Source: Alphaproteobacteria bacterium (GTDB lineage: Bacteria; Pseudomonadota; Alphaproteobacteria; Rhizobiales; Aestuariivirgaceae). Taken from it: a DNA stretch of 64,000 nucleotides. The stretch spans positions 29,332-93,331 of the forward strand of contig JAHEFB010000010.1 of assembly GCA_024640405.1 (NCBI GenBank). The letters run 5' to 3'. The notes under the pieces were generated by a model, which was given only the letters and a program-made list of their open reading frames with translations, was not told the origin of the DNA and ran no database searches. The number at the start of each line of letters is the position of its first letter. Position 1 is the first letter of the stretch. A program made the position numbers and the translations under genes. Shown piece after piece: positions 9,020-18,228 of the stretch.

Positions 9020-10735
9020 TCATTCACCCTTGACCGGCTTCATGAATTCGAAGTCGCAGCCCTCGTCGGCCTGCAACACCTGTTCGGCGTACAGCTTGTC
9101 ATAGCCGCGCAGGGTTGCCGCGTCCCGGGCACAGGAAACATACGCCTTGCGGCGGCGGACAAGTTCAGCCTCATCCACCAGCAGGTCTATCGACCTGTTC
9201 TCAACCGACAAGCGGATCCGGTCTCCGGTTTTTACCAGCGCGAGAGGGCCTGCCTGGGCCGCCTCGGGGGTGACGTGAAGAACAATCGTGCCAAACGCCG
9301 TTCCGGACATGCGGGCATCGGATATCCGCACCATGTCCTTGACGCCGTTTGCCGACAGTTTCTTCGGGATGGGCAGGTAACCTGCCTCCGGCATGCCGGA
9401 CGGACTTGTCGGACCGGCGTTCTGCAGCACCAGAAAATCGTCCGCGGCAACGTCCAGATCCGGATCGTCAATGCGAGCGGCAAGGTCTTCCAGCGAACTG
9501 AAGACGACGGCGCGGCCTTCTTTTTCAAACAGCGTGTCATCAGCGGCGGAGCGCTTGAGAATTGCCCCCCTGGGCGCCAGCGAACCGAACAATGCGACCA
9601 GACCGCCCTTGGGTTCCAACGGCTTCTGCGCGCTGGAAATAACCTTCCTGTCGACATACTCGGACGGCTGGTCAAGCCGGTCACCCAGCGTGTCACCGGT
9701 AACGGTCATGCAGTCCAGATTCAGCAGCGGCTTCAGTTCACGCAGCACCGCGCCGAGGCCGCCTGCGTAAAAGAAATCCTCCATATAATGCGACCCGACC
9801 GGTTTCAGGTTAACCAGCACCGGTGTTGTTTCGGACAGCTCGTTCAACCAGGTCAGCGGGACATCAATGCCGGCCCTTCCGGCAATTGCGGTGAGGTGCA
9901 CGATGGCATTTGTCGATCCGCCCAGCGCCAACAGCACCCGAAGCGCATTTTCAACACTGTCACGGGTGATCACCCGGGAGGGCTTGACCGGGTTGGCTAT
10001 CAGATTGACGGCAGCAGCACCAGTTGCCTCGGCGGCGCGCAATCTGTCTGCATGAACCGCCGGAATGGCGGCGGTTCCAGGCAGCGACATGCCGAGGGCT
10101 TCCGCGATACAGGCCATCGTCGATGCGGTCCCCATAACGGCACAGGTGCCCGCCGTGGTTGCGAGGCGCATTTCGACCTGATTGATTTCCTCGCTGTCGA
10201 TCTCGCCTGCACGGTACCTGCCCCAGAACCGGCGGCAGTCGGTGCACGCGCCCAGGCGTTCCTCGCCGTGGCGCGACGTCATCATCGGCCCTGCAACGAT
10301 CTGCACCGCCGGCAGGTCGGCAGACACTGCACCCATCAGTTGCGCCGGAACGGTCTTGTCGCAGCCGCCCATCAGCACCACCGCATCCATCGGCTGGGCG
10401 CGGATCATCTCTTCGGTGTCCATGGACATCAGGTTGCGAAACTTGAGGCTTGTCGGGTTGAGGAATACCTCGCCCAGCGAGATCGTCGGAAACTCCACCG
10501 GCAGCGCCCCGGCCGTCAACACGCCGCGTTTGACCGCCTCAAGCATTTCAGGGAAGTGCCGGTGGCAGTTATTGTAACCAGACGGCGTATAGGCAATGCC
10601 GACGATTTTCTTCGACAGCATTTCGCGCGAATAGCCCATCGAACTTGCAAAGGACCGGCGAAGGTAGATCGAGAAATCGCGATCTCCATAGTTCGTCAGC
10701 CCCTTGGCGAGACCGAATTCCTTGTTGTCTGACAT
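9020..10735 (-). CDS. IlvD/Edd-family dehydratase (sugar-acid dehydratase type)
   Basis: This is a 571-residue Fe-S dehydratase that removes water from a dihydroxy acid to give a 2-keto-3-deoxy acid. Cluster ligands are visible at C57 (GYNNCHRH), C125 (MGGCDKT) and C198 (AGTCAVMG), the usual spacing. K127 and the later SDARMSGTAFG motif are also typical. The C-terminus (EQVLQADEGCDFEFMKP) resembles pentonate/hexonate dehydratases of the L-arabinonate type more than true IlvD of branched-chain amino acid synthesis. It is the last gene of the leftward catabolic operon, 18 bases after the aldehyde dehydrogenase. The exact substrate is not predictable from sequence alone. Confidence 0.87.
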   Translation of the reverse strand: MSDNKEFGLAKGLTNYGDRDFSIYLRRSFASSMGYSREMLSKKIVGIAYTPSGYNNCHRHFPEMLEAVKRGVLTAGALPVEFPTISLGEVFLNPTSLKFRNLMSMDTEEMIRAQPMDAVVLMGGCDKTVPAQLMGAVSADLPAVQIVAGPMMTSRHGEERLGACTDCRRFWGRYRAGEIDSEEINQVEMRLATTAGTCAVMGTASTMACIAEALGMSLPGTAAIPAVHADRLRAAEATGAAAVNLIANPVKPSRVITRDSVENALRVLLALGGSTNAIVHLTAIAGRAGIDVPLTWLNELSETTPVLVNLKPVGSHYMEDFFYAGGLGAVLRELKPLLNLDCMTVTGDTLGDRLDQPSEYVDRKVISSAQKPLEPKGGLVALFGSLAPRGAILKRSAADDTLFEKEGRAVVFSSLEDLAARIDDPDLDVAADDFLVLQNAGPTSPSGMPEAGYLPIPKKLSANGVKDMVRISDARMSGTAFGTIVLHVTPEAAQAGPLALVKTGDRIRLSVENRSIDLLVDEAELVRRRKAYVSCARDAATLRGYDKLYAEQVLQADEGCDFEFMKPVKGE

Positions 10736-10753
10736 GTTCCGGCAACCGCCTTG

Positions 10754-12190
10754 TTAAAGCTTCATCTTGACGTATTTCGGTTCCAGATAATCATGAATAC
10801 CAAGCGAACCGCCTTCGCGTCCCATGCCGCTTTCCTTGATGCCGCCAAACGGCGCTTCCGCGGTTGCAAGCAACATCTCGTTGACCCCCACCATACCGAC
10901 CTCCATGTCTTCTGACCCCCGTGTCGCAAGACCCAGATCATGGGTGAACAGATATCCCGCCAGGCCAAACGGCAGCGAGTTGGCGCGGGTCATGACGTCA
11001 TCATATTCGGTGAAAGTGGTGAGCGGCGCAATTGGCCCGAACGGTTCTTCCGTCATCACCATGGCGTCGTCCGGCACCCGGCCCAGAACCGTGGGTTCAT
11101 AGAAAAACCCGCGGTTGAAGTCCTTGGGCTGCTGGCCGCCCGCCAGAACTTCCGCTCCCCTGTCAACGGCGTCAGCGACCATGGCCTTGATGGTTTCCAG
11201 GCCGCGGGAGTTGGCCATCGGTCCCATTTGCGTGCCGTCATCCATGCCGCGTCCCACCTTGATGGATTTGGCAACCTGGGCAAACTTTGCGGCAAAAGCC
11301 TCGTACCGGGCTTCGTGCACGTAAAACCTCGTGGGCGAAATACACACCTGGCCACAGTTTCTGAACTTGGTCGCAGCGCAAACCTCGGCAGCCTTTTCGG
11401 CATCTGCATCCTCGAACACGATAACCGGACCATGACCGCCCAGTTCCATGGAGACTTTTTTCACGCCATCGGCCGCCAGATGCAGGATCTCCTTGCCAAC
11501 CGGCACCGAGCCGGTCACCGAAACCTTGCGCACCACGGGAGATGATATCAGGTGTTTGGCGATCATGCCGGAATTGCCGGTTACGAAATTGACAACACCT
11601 TTCGGAATACCGGCATCATGACAGGCCTGCACGATCAGGGCACAAGACCCGGGCGCCTCTCCGGCGGGTTTTATGATGACAGAACATCCCGCCGCCAATG
11701 CTGCAGCAATCTTGCGCGCCGGCAGCAGAGCGGGAAAATTCCAGGCAGAAAATGCAGCAACAACACCAACCGGCTGGTAGATCACCGCCAGCCGGCTGTC
11801 ATGGGTGCGGGACCCTATAAGCTGACCGTAAATCCGCTTGGTTTCTTCCGAATACCACTCGAACTGGTCGGCCGCGCCGTTGGTCTCGCCCCTGGACTCG
11901 GCCAGCGGCTTTCCCGTCTCCATCGACATGGTGGTGGCTATGGTATCCAGCCGCTCGCGGATAAGCTCGGCAACCTTGCGGATTTTTGCAGCCCGTTCCC
12001 AGGTTCCGGTCTGCCGCCACTCGGCAAAGCCTGCTTCAGCGGCAACCAGTGCGCGATCAAGGTCTTCAGCGCCGGCGTCTGAAACCTTGCCTATCTCGTC
12101 CTCGTTTGCCGGATCAAACACCTGCTTGGTTGCACCGCCTTTTGCCGAGATCCATTCACCGTCAATATAAAGCTGAAAGTCCTGATACAC
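10754..12190 (-). CDS. NAD(P)-dependent aldehyde dehydrogenase
   Basis: This is a 478-residue aldehyde dehydrogenase of the succinate-semialdehyde/2-oxoglutarate-semialdehyde class. The general base is E249 (MELGGHG) and the nucleophile C283 (RNCGQVCIS), the usual 34 residues apart. The Rossmann motif VTGSVPVGKEI and the EEPFGPIAP segment are present. The start codon is GTG. In the operon it follows the ThDP hydrolase by 15 bases and precedes the dehydratase, so it most likely oxidises a semialdehyde produced by ring opening or chain shortening to the corresponding acid. Family assignment is firm; the substrate is inferred from neighbours. Confidence 0.88.
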   Translation of the reverse strand: MYQDFQLYIDGEWISAKGGATKQVFDPANEDEIGKVSDAGAEDLDRALVAAEAGFAEWRQTGTWERAAKIRKVAELIRERLDTIATTMSMETGKPLAESRGETNGAADQFEWYSEETKRIYGQLIGSRTHDSRLAVIYQPVGVVAAFSAWNFPALLPARKIAAALAAGCSVIIKPAGEAPGSCALIVQACHDAGIPKGVVNFVTGNSGMIAKHLISSPVVRKVSVTGSVPVGKEILHLAADGVKKVSMELGGHGPVIVFEDADAEKAAEVCAATKFRNCGQVCISPTRFYVHEARYEAFAAKFAQVAKSIKVGRGMDDGTQMGPMANSRGLETIKAMVADAVDRGAEVLAGGQQPKDFNRGFFYEPTVLGRVPDDAMVMTEEPFGPIAPLTTFTEYDDVMTRANSLPFGLAGYLFTHDLGLATRGSEDMEVGMVGVNEMLLATAEAPFGGIKESGMGREGGSLGIHDYLEPKYVKMKL

Positions 12191-12205
12191 TTTGGTTTTC
12201 CCTGG

Positions 12206-14104
12206 TCAGATTTTCTGTTTCAGATAGCGGGCTTGCACATCGTCGACCCAGTTACCCACATTCCATGATCCGTAAGCACCCATGCCGCCGGCCTCATCCG
12301 TGCCCGCATAGACCGGCACATGCACCAGCGACAGCCCGTCATGCTGGCTGGCCTCGCGCAATGCATTTCGTAATCCGTCGTCATCAAAACCGGCAAACAC
12401 CGCCTTCACCCCACTGACCGCCGATGCCAGCTGGACATAGTCAACTGCAACCTGATCATTGGTACGGAACTCTTTGCCATACTGGGCGTGCTGCAGGCCG
12501 GTGATGGCTGCCATCCGGCGGTTGTCAAACAGCACGATCATGCCTTTGACACCGTGTTCCACACCGTCGATCAGAATCTGCGGGTTCATCATGAAAGATC
12601 CGTCGCCGGTGAACGCCACGCCATAGCGCGGATTGTCCGCCACGGCCGACGCCAGAAGCGCTGATACCGAAAACCCCATATAGGATGCACCGGTCTCGGT
12701 ATAGGTATCGCCGGTCCGGTCATCTTCTATGACCTGAAAGCCGTTGGCCTGAACATCTCCGGCGTCAAAATATTTTGCAGCATTGAGAGCCGCAGCATGG
12801 TCGGCCGCGATCTTGATGGCGACCGGTTGCGTGAGGGCTTCCCGTCCCCATGCCTCATCCATCATGGGCGGGACGCCGAAACGCTCCGTCTTGAACTTGC
12901 TCCATGCCTGCTTCTGGTCTGCACAGGCGCCGAGCCAGTCTGACTTCGTCGCCGGGTCAAACACGTTTGAGGCGGTAATCTGGTCAAGCAACTGCGCAGT
13001 CACTGCAGAAATGTCACCTGGCAGACCAACTGTATTTGCATAGTGCATCAGGTCTGCAAGATCGCCGTTGATATTGATGACGGCCTGCGCCTTTGGATAG
13101 CCGACACCTGAGCAATCAGCCTGGCACACCGCACGTGTTCCCATCGCGATCAGCAAGTCAGCATTTTCCATGGCATAGTTGCCACAGATTGAGCCCTTAG
13201 ATCCGCCGACATGCATGTTCTGAGCGTGGGCATCCGGCAGCACGCCGGTAGATCCGGGCGACTGTACGACCACCGCACCGATGCTTTCTGCAAGCCGGCG
13301 TACCATTTCGTCGTGTCCGCGCGTACCGCCGCCTGCCTTGATGACCGGGCGTTTTGCTGCTGCGATCCGTTTTATTGCATCACCATATGCATTGGCGTCG
13401 GCTGGTGCCAGTGCAGGTATGGTGAGGGCACCTGGTAGACTGGCAAGGTTTACGCTGGTCACCTCAGGCTGGGTGTTCAGCGGCAGCAGCACATAGAACG
13501 GCCCGGCCTTGTAGGGATGATGCACACACCCCGTTCCGCGGCGCATGCAATCACGCAGCGCACCCGGTGTGTGCAACACGTAAGACTGCCCCATCAACGC
13601 ACCCATCTGGCCAAACAGCCCCTGTTGCGGCTTGGGGATCTGCTGCATGTTGTAGCCTTCGCCCATCGTGGTCTCATCACCATATATGTGATAGACGCCG
13701 ACACCGTTGGACGCGGCTGCCAGTGATCCAGCCATTGCCTGCAACGCGCCTGGCCCGATTGACGTGACCACGGCACAGGTTTCGCCGTACTGCCATGAAA
13801 GTGCAGTCGCGGCATGGGTCATCTCCACTTCATTGCGGCAGTTGACGGTGCGGGTGACACCTTCTTCATCATAGATGCGCAGCACTTCGCCAAGATCCGT
13901 CGAGCCATGCCCGAAAATCGCAAAGTACTTGTGCACACCCTGCCGCAGCAGACCCAGCACCAGGCCTTCCGACAATGACACATCCACAATGTCGTCGATA
14001 TCGCCCCTGGCCAACGCGGTATCGATCCCGCCGGCCCTGCTGATTGCTCTGGCACGAAGCCTTGTTGCATCATCCATGTTTGTCTCTTGCGAAGTTACCG
14101 GCAT
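12206..14104 (-). CDS. IolD-like thiamine-diphosphate-dependent C-C hydrolase
   Basis: This is a 632-residue ThDP enzyme. The N-terminal Pyr domain holds the catalytic glutamate (NCRNEVEMTHAA). A central Rossmann domain follows, and the PP domain shows GDGSFMMNPQ with the matching asparagine in LFDNRRMAA. The length, the YNMQQIPKPQQG loop and the tail motif AYGSWNVG match IolD, which opens the ring of trihydroxycyclohexanedione in inositol breakdown, better than acetolactate synthase. The ATG at 14104 lies four bases after the tctA stop; a longer frame upstream lies inside tctA, and an ATG at 14077 is the alternative. The true substrate is unknown, and a related cyclic diketone is the best guess. 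Confidence 0.78.
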   Translation of the reverse strand: MPVTSQETNMDDATRLRARAISRAGGIDTALARGDIDDIVDVSLSEGLVLGLLRQGVHKYFAIFGHGSTDLGEVLRIYDEEGVTRTVNCRNEVEMTHAATALSWQYGETCAVVTSIGPGALQAMAGSLAAASNGVGVYHIYGDETTMGEGYNMQQIPKPQQGLFGQMGALMGQSYVLHTPGALRDCMRRGTGCVHHPYKAGPFYVLLPLNTQPEVTSVNLASLPGALTIPALAPADANAYGDAIKRIAAAKRPVIKAGGGTRGHDEMVRRLAESIGAVVVQSPGSTGVLPDAHAQNMHVGGSKGSICGNYAMENADLLIAMGTRAVCQADCSGVGYPKAQAVININGDLADLMHYANTVGLPGDISAVTAQLLDQITASNVFDPATKSDWLGACADQKQAWSKFKTERFGVPPMMDEAWGREALTQPVAIKIAADHAAALNAAKYFDAGDVQANGFQVIEDDRTGDTYTETGASYMGFSVSALLASAVADNPRYGVAFTGDGSFMMNPQILIDGVEHGVKGMIVLFDNRRMAAITGLQHAQYGKEFRTNDQVAVDYVQLASAVSGVKAVFAGFDDDGLRNALREASQHDGLSLVHVPVYAGTDEAGGMGAYGSWNVGNWVDDVQARYLKQKI

Positions 14105-14108
14105 GTCT

Positions 14109-15641
14109 TCAGTTCGCCCCCTGCTGCTGTGTCTTGTCACCCCCCGCTGCATCGCGGGTCTTTTTCGCGTCGCGCATCTGGCCAAAGAAGTGGAAACCGA
14201 TGACGGCGATCGTCAGCGCATAGAAAATGACCGCCGTGGGTGACGAAAAGAACACCCCAAAACTGCCCTCCGACATGATCACCGCGGTGCGGAACTCCCG
14301 CTCCAGCGTCGGCCCCAGAACCAGGCCGAGAATGATCGGCGTGACCGGAATGCGCGCGCGCATCAGCAGATAGCCGATCAGTCCGACACCCACCATCATG
14401 TAGATGTCGAGAAATGAGTTGCGGATGGCAAATGTGCCGACACCGCACATGATGAGAATCCCCACCGCCATCAGGTGCGGTGGTACTTTCAGGAGTTTCA
14501 CGAAACCGCGAATACCGAAATACTGGAACACCACCACCGTGAGGTAGGAAACAAAGATCGCCAGGTAGATCAGGTAAACCTCTGTCTTGTTATGGGTAAA
14601 CAGCATGGGACCGGGCACCAGCCCATGGATCAGAAACCCGCCCAGCATGACGGCGGTCGCCGGATCGCCCGGTATGCCCAGTGACAGCAGCGGGATCATG
14701 GCACCGCCGGTCACCGCATTGTTGGCCGACTCAGGGGCCATCACGCCATCGAGTTCACCCTTGCCGAACCTTTGCGGTTGTTTCGAAAACCGCTTTGCGT
14801 GATCATAGGCCAGGAATGCTGCAATCGGCCCGCCGGTGCCGGGAATTGAGCCGACACCGGTACCCAGCGCCGAACAGCGAAACATCAGCCAGAACGAATT
14901 GCGCAATTGCCTGAAGCTGGGCAGTTCACTGCGCACACCTGAAGCATTCAGCTTGAACGCCCGATCCAGCCGGTAGTCGATCAGCGTTTTCATGATCTGC
15001 GGCACGGCAAACAGCCCGACCATGGCAACCAGCAGATCGACGCCCTGCAGCAAGGGTGTCCAACCGAATGTCATGCGCGCGACACCGTCCATGTCATCGA
15101 GGCCGATGGTCATCAGCAAAAGACCTATGGCGCCGGCAATCATGCCACGCACCAGCGATTTGCCGGCCAGTCCGCAGATTGTCGACAGACCGAACAGAAC
15201 AAGCGCAAAAATCTCTACCGGCCCAAACTGGATGGCCAGGCGGGCAACCAGGTCAACCGAGACAATCATCACCAGCAGGCTGAATATGCCGCCAAACCCG
15301 CTGGCCAGAACCGCGCCGCCCAAAGCCAGCCCGGCGCGTCCGTTTCGGGTCATCCTGTAGCCGTCAAGCACCGTCGCCGCCGCTGACGGTGTACCGGGTA
15401 TGCCGAGCAGGATCGCCGATACCGAACCGCCGGTCATGCCGCCAATGTAAGTCCCCAGCAACATGCCAACTGCAGCACTGGTGTCGAACTTGAAAGTTAT
15501 CGGCAAAACCAGCGCCAGAGCCATCGAATAGGTCAGACCCGGTATGGAGCCAAACACGATACCGATCACCGCGCCGGCCATGATGGCAAGCAGCGTGAAC
15601 GGGTCGGATACCGCACCCAGGGCACTGGCGAATGCATCCAT
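14109..15641 (-). CDS. tctA: Tripartite tricarboxylate transporter, large permease TctA
   Basis: This is a 510-residue membrane permease with about twelve hydrophobic segments. The TctA signature regions are GSIPGLTYSMALALVLP near the N-terminus and SIPGTGGPIAAFLAYDHAKR plus MIPLLSLGIPGDPATAVMLGG in the middle. It uses the ion gradient to import a carboxylate delivered by the binding protein. It lies nine bases after tctB and four bases before the ThDP hydrolase gene, in the order tctC-tctB-tctA usual for these systems. It carries an unremarkable polar C-terminal tail of about 25 residues. Confidence 0.95.
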   Translation of the reverse strand: MDAFASALGAVSDPFTLLAIMAGAVIGIVFGSIPGLTYSMALALVLPITFKFDTSAAVGMLLGTYIGGMTGGSVSAILLGIPGTPSAAATVLDGYRMTRNGRAGLALGGAVLASGFGGIFSLLVMIVSVDLVARLAIQFGPVEIFALVLFGLSTICGLAGKSLVRGMIAGAIGLLLMTIGLDDMDGVARMTFGWTPLLQGVDLLVAMVGLFAVPQIMKTLIDYRLDRAFKLNASGVRSELPSFRQLRNSFWLMFRCSALGTGVGSIPGTGGPIAAFLAYDHAKRFSKQPQRFGKGELDGVMAPESANNAVTGGAMIPLLSLGIPGDPATAVMLGGFLIHGLVPGPMLFTHNKTEVYLIYLAIFVSYLTVVVFQYFGIRGFVKLLKVPPHLMAVGILIMCGVGTFAIRNSFLDIYMMVGVGLIGYLLMRARIPVTPIILGLVLGPTLEREFRTAVIMSEGSFGVFFSSPTAVIFYALTIAVIGFHFFGQMRDAKKTRDAAGGDKTQQQGAN

Positions 15642-15650
15642 GCCGAACCC

Positions 15651-16148
15651 CTAAAAAGCCAGATTGACAAATTTGCCGTACGGCAGGTAGACGCCCAGCA
15701 TTTTGCCGAAAACGAGATAGATGCCCAGAGACAGGCCAACGGACATGCCGATAATCAGCTTTGGCCGCCAGATGCCGAGAACCGGCCCGACAGCAGCGGC
15801 CACAACCAGCGCGGTCGCGATCAAGAAGCCGGTATATTCAAGCAAGGCTGCATAGCCAACCAACAATCCGACTGTCGTGGCAATCGACCAAATTTCCACG
15901 CCGCGGCTGACATCAGCCGCTGCGGCTTCGTCACTGGCTGTTTCAGCAGCGCCCGGCCTCAGGCTTTGCAGCAGGATGACCAGGCTCAACCCGCCCAACA
16001 GCAGACCCAGGCCCAGGGGAAACCCCCTGGCGCCCAGGCGTGAGCCGTCTTCGGCACCGGGAATGGTTGCAACAACGCCCCAGCACCAAAGCGCCGATAC
16101 CACAAGCAGTATGGTACTCAACATGATATCGGGCCGGCGCGAGGTCAT
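15651..16148 (-). CDS. tctB: Tripartite tricarboxylate transporter, small permease TctB
   Basis: This is a 165-residue protein with four membrane segments, roughly residues 8-25, 42-60, 87-105 and 110-160 (the last two adjacent). A short polar loop rich in alanine and glutamate separates the second and third. The segments GARGFPLGLGLLL and PYGKFVNLAF are typical of TctB. It pairs with TctA to form the membrane part of the importer. It starts ten bases after the tctC stop, within the leftward catabolic operon. Confidence 0.9.
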   Translation of the reverse strand: MTSRRPDIMLSTILLVVSALWCWGVVATIPGAEDGSRLGARGFPLGLGLLLGGLSLVILLQSLRPGAAETASDEAAAADVSRGVEIWSIATTVGLLVGYAALLEYTGFLIATALVVAAAVGPVLGIWRPKLIIGMSVGLSLGIYLVFGKMLGVYLPYGKFVNLAF

Positions 16149-16158
16149 GACGGGCTGC

Positions 16159-17127
16159 CTATTTCTTCAAGCCAAGCTTGCCCATCAGGTCACTGATGGC
16201 AGCGTCATCCGATGCAATCAGCGAACCGAACTGGTCCGCCGGCAGGTAAGATGCTTCGAAGCCGATCTTGTCGGCGGCGGACTGGAACTCGTCGGATGCA
16301 ATCGCTGCCTTGGCTGCGTCCTGCAGCTTGGCAATCACATCCGCCGGGGTACCTGCCGGTGCTGCCAGACCACGCCACATGGTGATGTTCAGATCGGTTG
16401 CGCCAGCCTCTGCACACGATGGAGTATCCTTGAGTTGCGGAATGCGATCCTTGCCGGTGACGCACAAAATGGTCAGCTTGCCGGCCTGCTGATGCGGGAT
16501 AAACTGACCAGGCCACTGAACAGCTGCATCGACCCGCTTGGCGAGCAGTTCAACAGGTGCCTTGCCCTTGCCGTACGGCACATAGACCACCTTGTCCGCG
16601 ATGCCCATCTTGTCGAACAGGGCCGCAGACGTCAGATGGGTGAACGAACCGTTGCCGGAGATACCGACCTTGAGCTTGCTGTCTCCAGCCTTCACGGCAT
16701 CGGCCATGTCCTTGAGTGATTTCCAGCCGGAATCGGCGCTGACGGCCAGTGCCGGCGTTTCGACGCTCACCCGGGCAATCGGCGTAAACGCCTCATAGTT
16801 GAACTTCATGTTGCCGCGATAATGCGATGTGCTTACCGAGTTGGAGTTCCAAACCATGTTATAGCCGTCTGCCGCAGTCGATTGAACGTGCGAGTATCCC
16901 ACTGCACCTCCGCCGCCGGTACGGCTGACTGCGACCACCGGCTTGGCCAGGTTCTTCGACATCAGGTCAGCAAGCAACTGGCCAATTGTCTGGGCGGTCC
17001 CGCCAAACAACACGGTCATCTCGACCGGTTTTTCAGGGAACTCCGCGCGTGCCTGAGCATTCAATCCAGCCAGCAGAAATACCGAGGCGGTTGCACCCAG
17101 CAATAGAGATTTCAGGTTAAAGTTCAT
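16159..17127 (-). CDS. tctC: Tripartite tricarboxylate transporter substrate-binding protein (Bug family)
   Basis: This is a 322-residue periplasmic binding protein that captures the substrate for TctAB. The start at 17127 is fixed by a strong ribosome binding site (GGGAGG) and opens a signal peptide (LLLGATASVFLLAGLNAQARA). The mature protein begins EFPEKPVEMTVLFGG. Bug-family features include SRTGGGGAVGYSHV and the GISGNGSFTHL region. These proteins bind carboxylates through loops with main-chain and water contacts, so the ligand cannot be read from sequence. Its place between the molybdenum hydroxylase genes and tctB makes it the likely entry point for the operon's substrate. Confidence 0.93.
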   Translation of the reverse strand: MNFNLKSLLLGATASVFLLAGLNAQARAEFPEKPVEMTVLFGGTAQTIGQLLADLMSKNLAKPVVAVSRTGGGGAVGYSHVQSTAADGYNMVWNSNSVSTSHYRGNMKFNYEAFTPIARVSVETPALAVSADSGWKSLKDMADAVKAGDSKLKVGISGNGSFTHLTSAALFDKMGIADKVVYVPYGKGKAPVELLAKRVDAAVQWPGQFIPHQQAGKLTILCVTGKDRIPQLKDTPSCAEAGATDLNITMWRGLAAPAGTPADVIAKLQDAAKAAIASDEFQSAADKIGFEASYLPADQFGSLIASDDAAISDLMGKLGLKK

Positions 17128-17211
17128 TTTGACTTCCTCCCAGGAGTTTACAAAGCCCTCTTCAGGCTCATGGATTTGCCGGTGTATTTTCATCTTCCGG
17201 CGGTTTTCAGT

Positions 17212-18228
17212 TCATTCAGCAGCTTCCAGTTGACCCGCTGCGGCCTTGGCTTCCAGCGCCGCCAGGACCTTTTCAGGCGTTGCGGGAAGCGATGTCATGC
17301 GAACCCCCACTGCGTCATAAATCGCGTTCATGATCGCAGGTGCAGTCGGTACCAGTGCCGGTTCGCCAATACCCTTTGCGCCCAGAGGGCTCTTGGGATC
17401 TGGATCTTCAATTATGACCGTGTTGATCTCGGGAATATCGAGTGAGGTTGGCAATATGTACTTGGCAAACCCGTGGGTCTTGGTGTGGCCGTTTTCCAGC
17501 TGGTAATCTTCCATCAGCGCCTGCCCAAGGCCCTGAACAACACCGCCTTCAATCTGGCCTTCGACGCCGCGCGGGTTGATGGCCCGGCCGACATCATGCG
17601 CCGCCCAGATACCGAGCACCTGGACTTCACCGGTGACCGTATCGACTTCGACTTCAGCGACCTGTGTACCGAACACATAAGCCTGCCACGGGCTGCCGGA
17701 ACCGTCCACCGGATCAAGGCCTGTGCCGTGGGCGGTAAACGATCCGGATCCGACCGGTACAACCCCGCGCTTCTTGCAGATGTCCACTGCTTCTTCCATC
17801 GACATCTTCAGGTTTGAACCTTTCGACCAGATTTCGCCGTCAAATGCCTCAATGCTGTCTACCTCGACCTCCCAGTGATCAGCCAGTTCCCTATCCAGTT
17901 TGGCTCGCGCATCACGGCACGCCAGCGCAACCGAGTTTCCAATCATGTAGGTCTGCCGGGTGGCGCCGGCGTGGGCGGCTTCCGGAGAGCGTGCCGTGTC
18001 ATTGTCACCGATGGTAATGTCTTCCGGCTTGATCCCGATCTCTTCTGCCGCCACCTGGGCCAGCAGTGTCAGGATGCCCTCACCGATCTCGGTTACGCCG
18101 GTGACGATTTTTCCGGTGCCGCCATCATCAATCTCTGCCCAGGCACCCGCCCGGTCTATGGTTGCAGTTCGCGCAATTCCATACCAGCTTGCGGCCATGC
18201 CGCGTCCTCGAACTTTACGGCCCATCAT
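17212..18228 (-). CDS. Molybdenum hydroxylase large subunit, C-terminal half (separate polypeptide)
   Basis: This 338-residue protein corresponds to the second molybdopterin-binding half of a xanthine dehydrogenase-family large subunit. It begins RGRGMAASWYGIAR, which in most relatives lies in the middle of one chain. It ends with LGAKGIGEPALVP, which carries the active-site glutamate, and the usual helix. Translation starts at an ATG overlapping the previous stop (ATGA), and a perfect AGGAGG sits six bases before it, inside the upstream gene. This looks like a natural gene split rather than a sequencing error. The two halves would have to assemble around the molybdenum cofactor. Confidence 0.85.
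   Translation of the reverse strand: MMGRKVRGRGMAASWYGIARTATIDRAGAWAEIDDGGTGKIVTGVTEIGEGILTLLAQVAAEEIGIKPEDITIGDNDTARSPEAAHAGATRQTYMIGNSVALACRDARAKLDRELADHWEVEVDSIEAFDGEIWSKGSNLKMSMEEAVDICKKRGVVPVGSGSFTAHGTGLDPVDGSGSPWQAYVFGTQVAEVEVDTVTGEVQVLGIWAAHDVGRAINPRGVEGQIEGGVVQGLGQALMEDYQLENGHTKTHGFAKYILPTSLDIPEINTVIIEDPDPKSPLGAKGIGEPALVPTAPAIMNAIYDAVGVRMTSLPATPEKVLAALEAKAAAGQLEAAE

Noticed and set aside
9275..10732. 485-codon frame antisense to the dehydratase gene
   Set aside because: The opposite strand encodes a complete enzyme with all cluster ligands; the antisense frame is a shadow.
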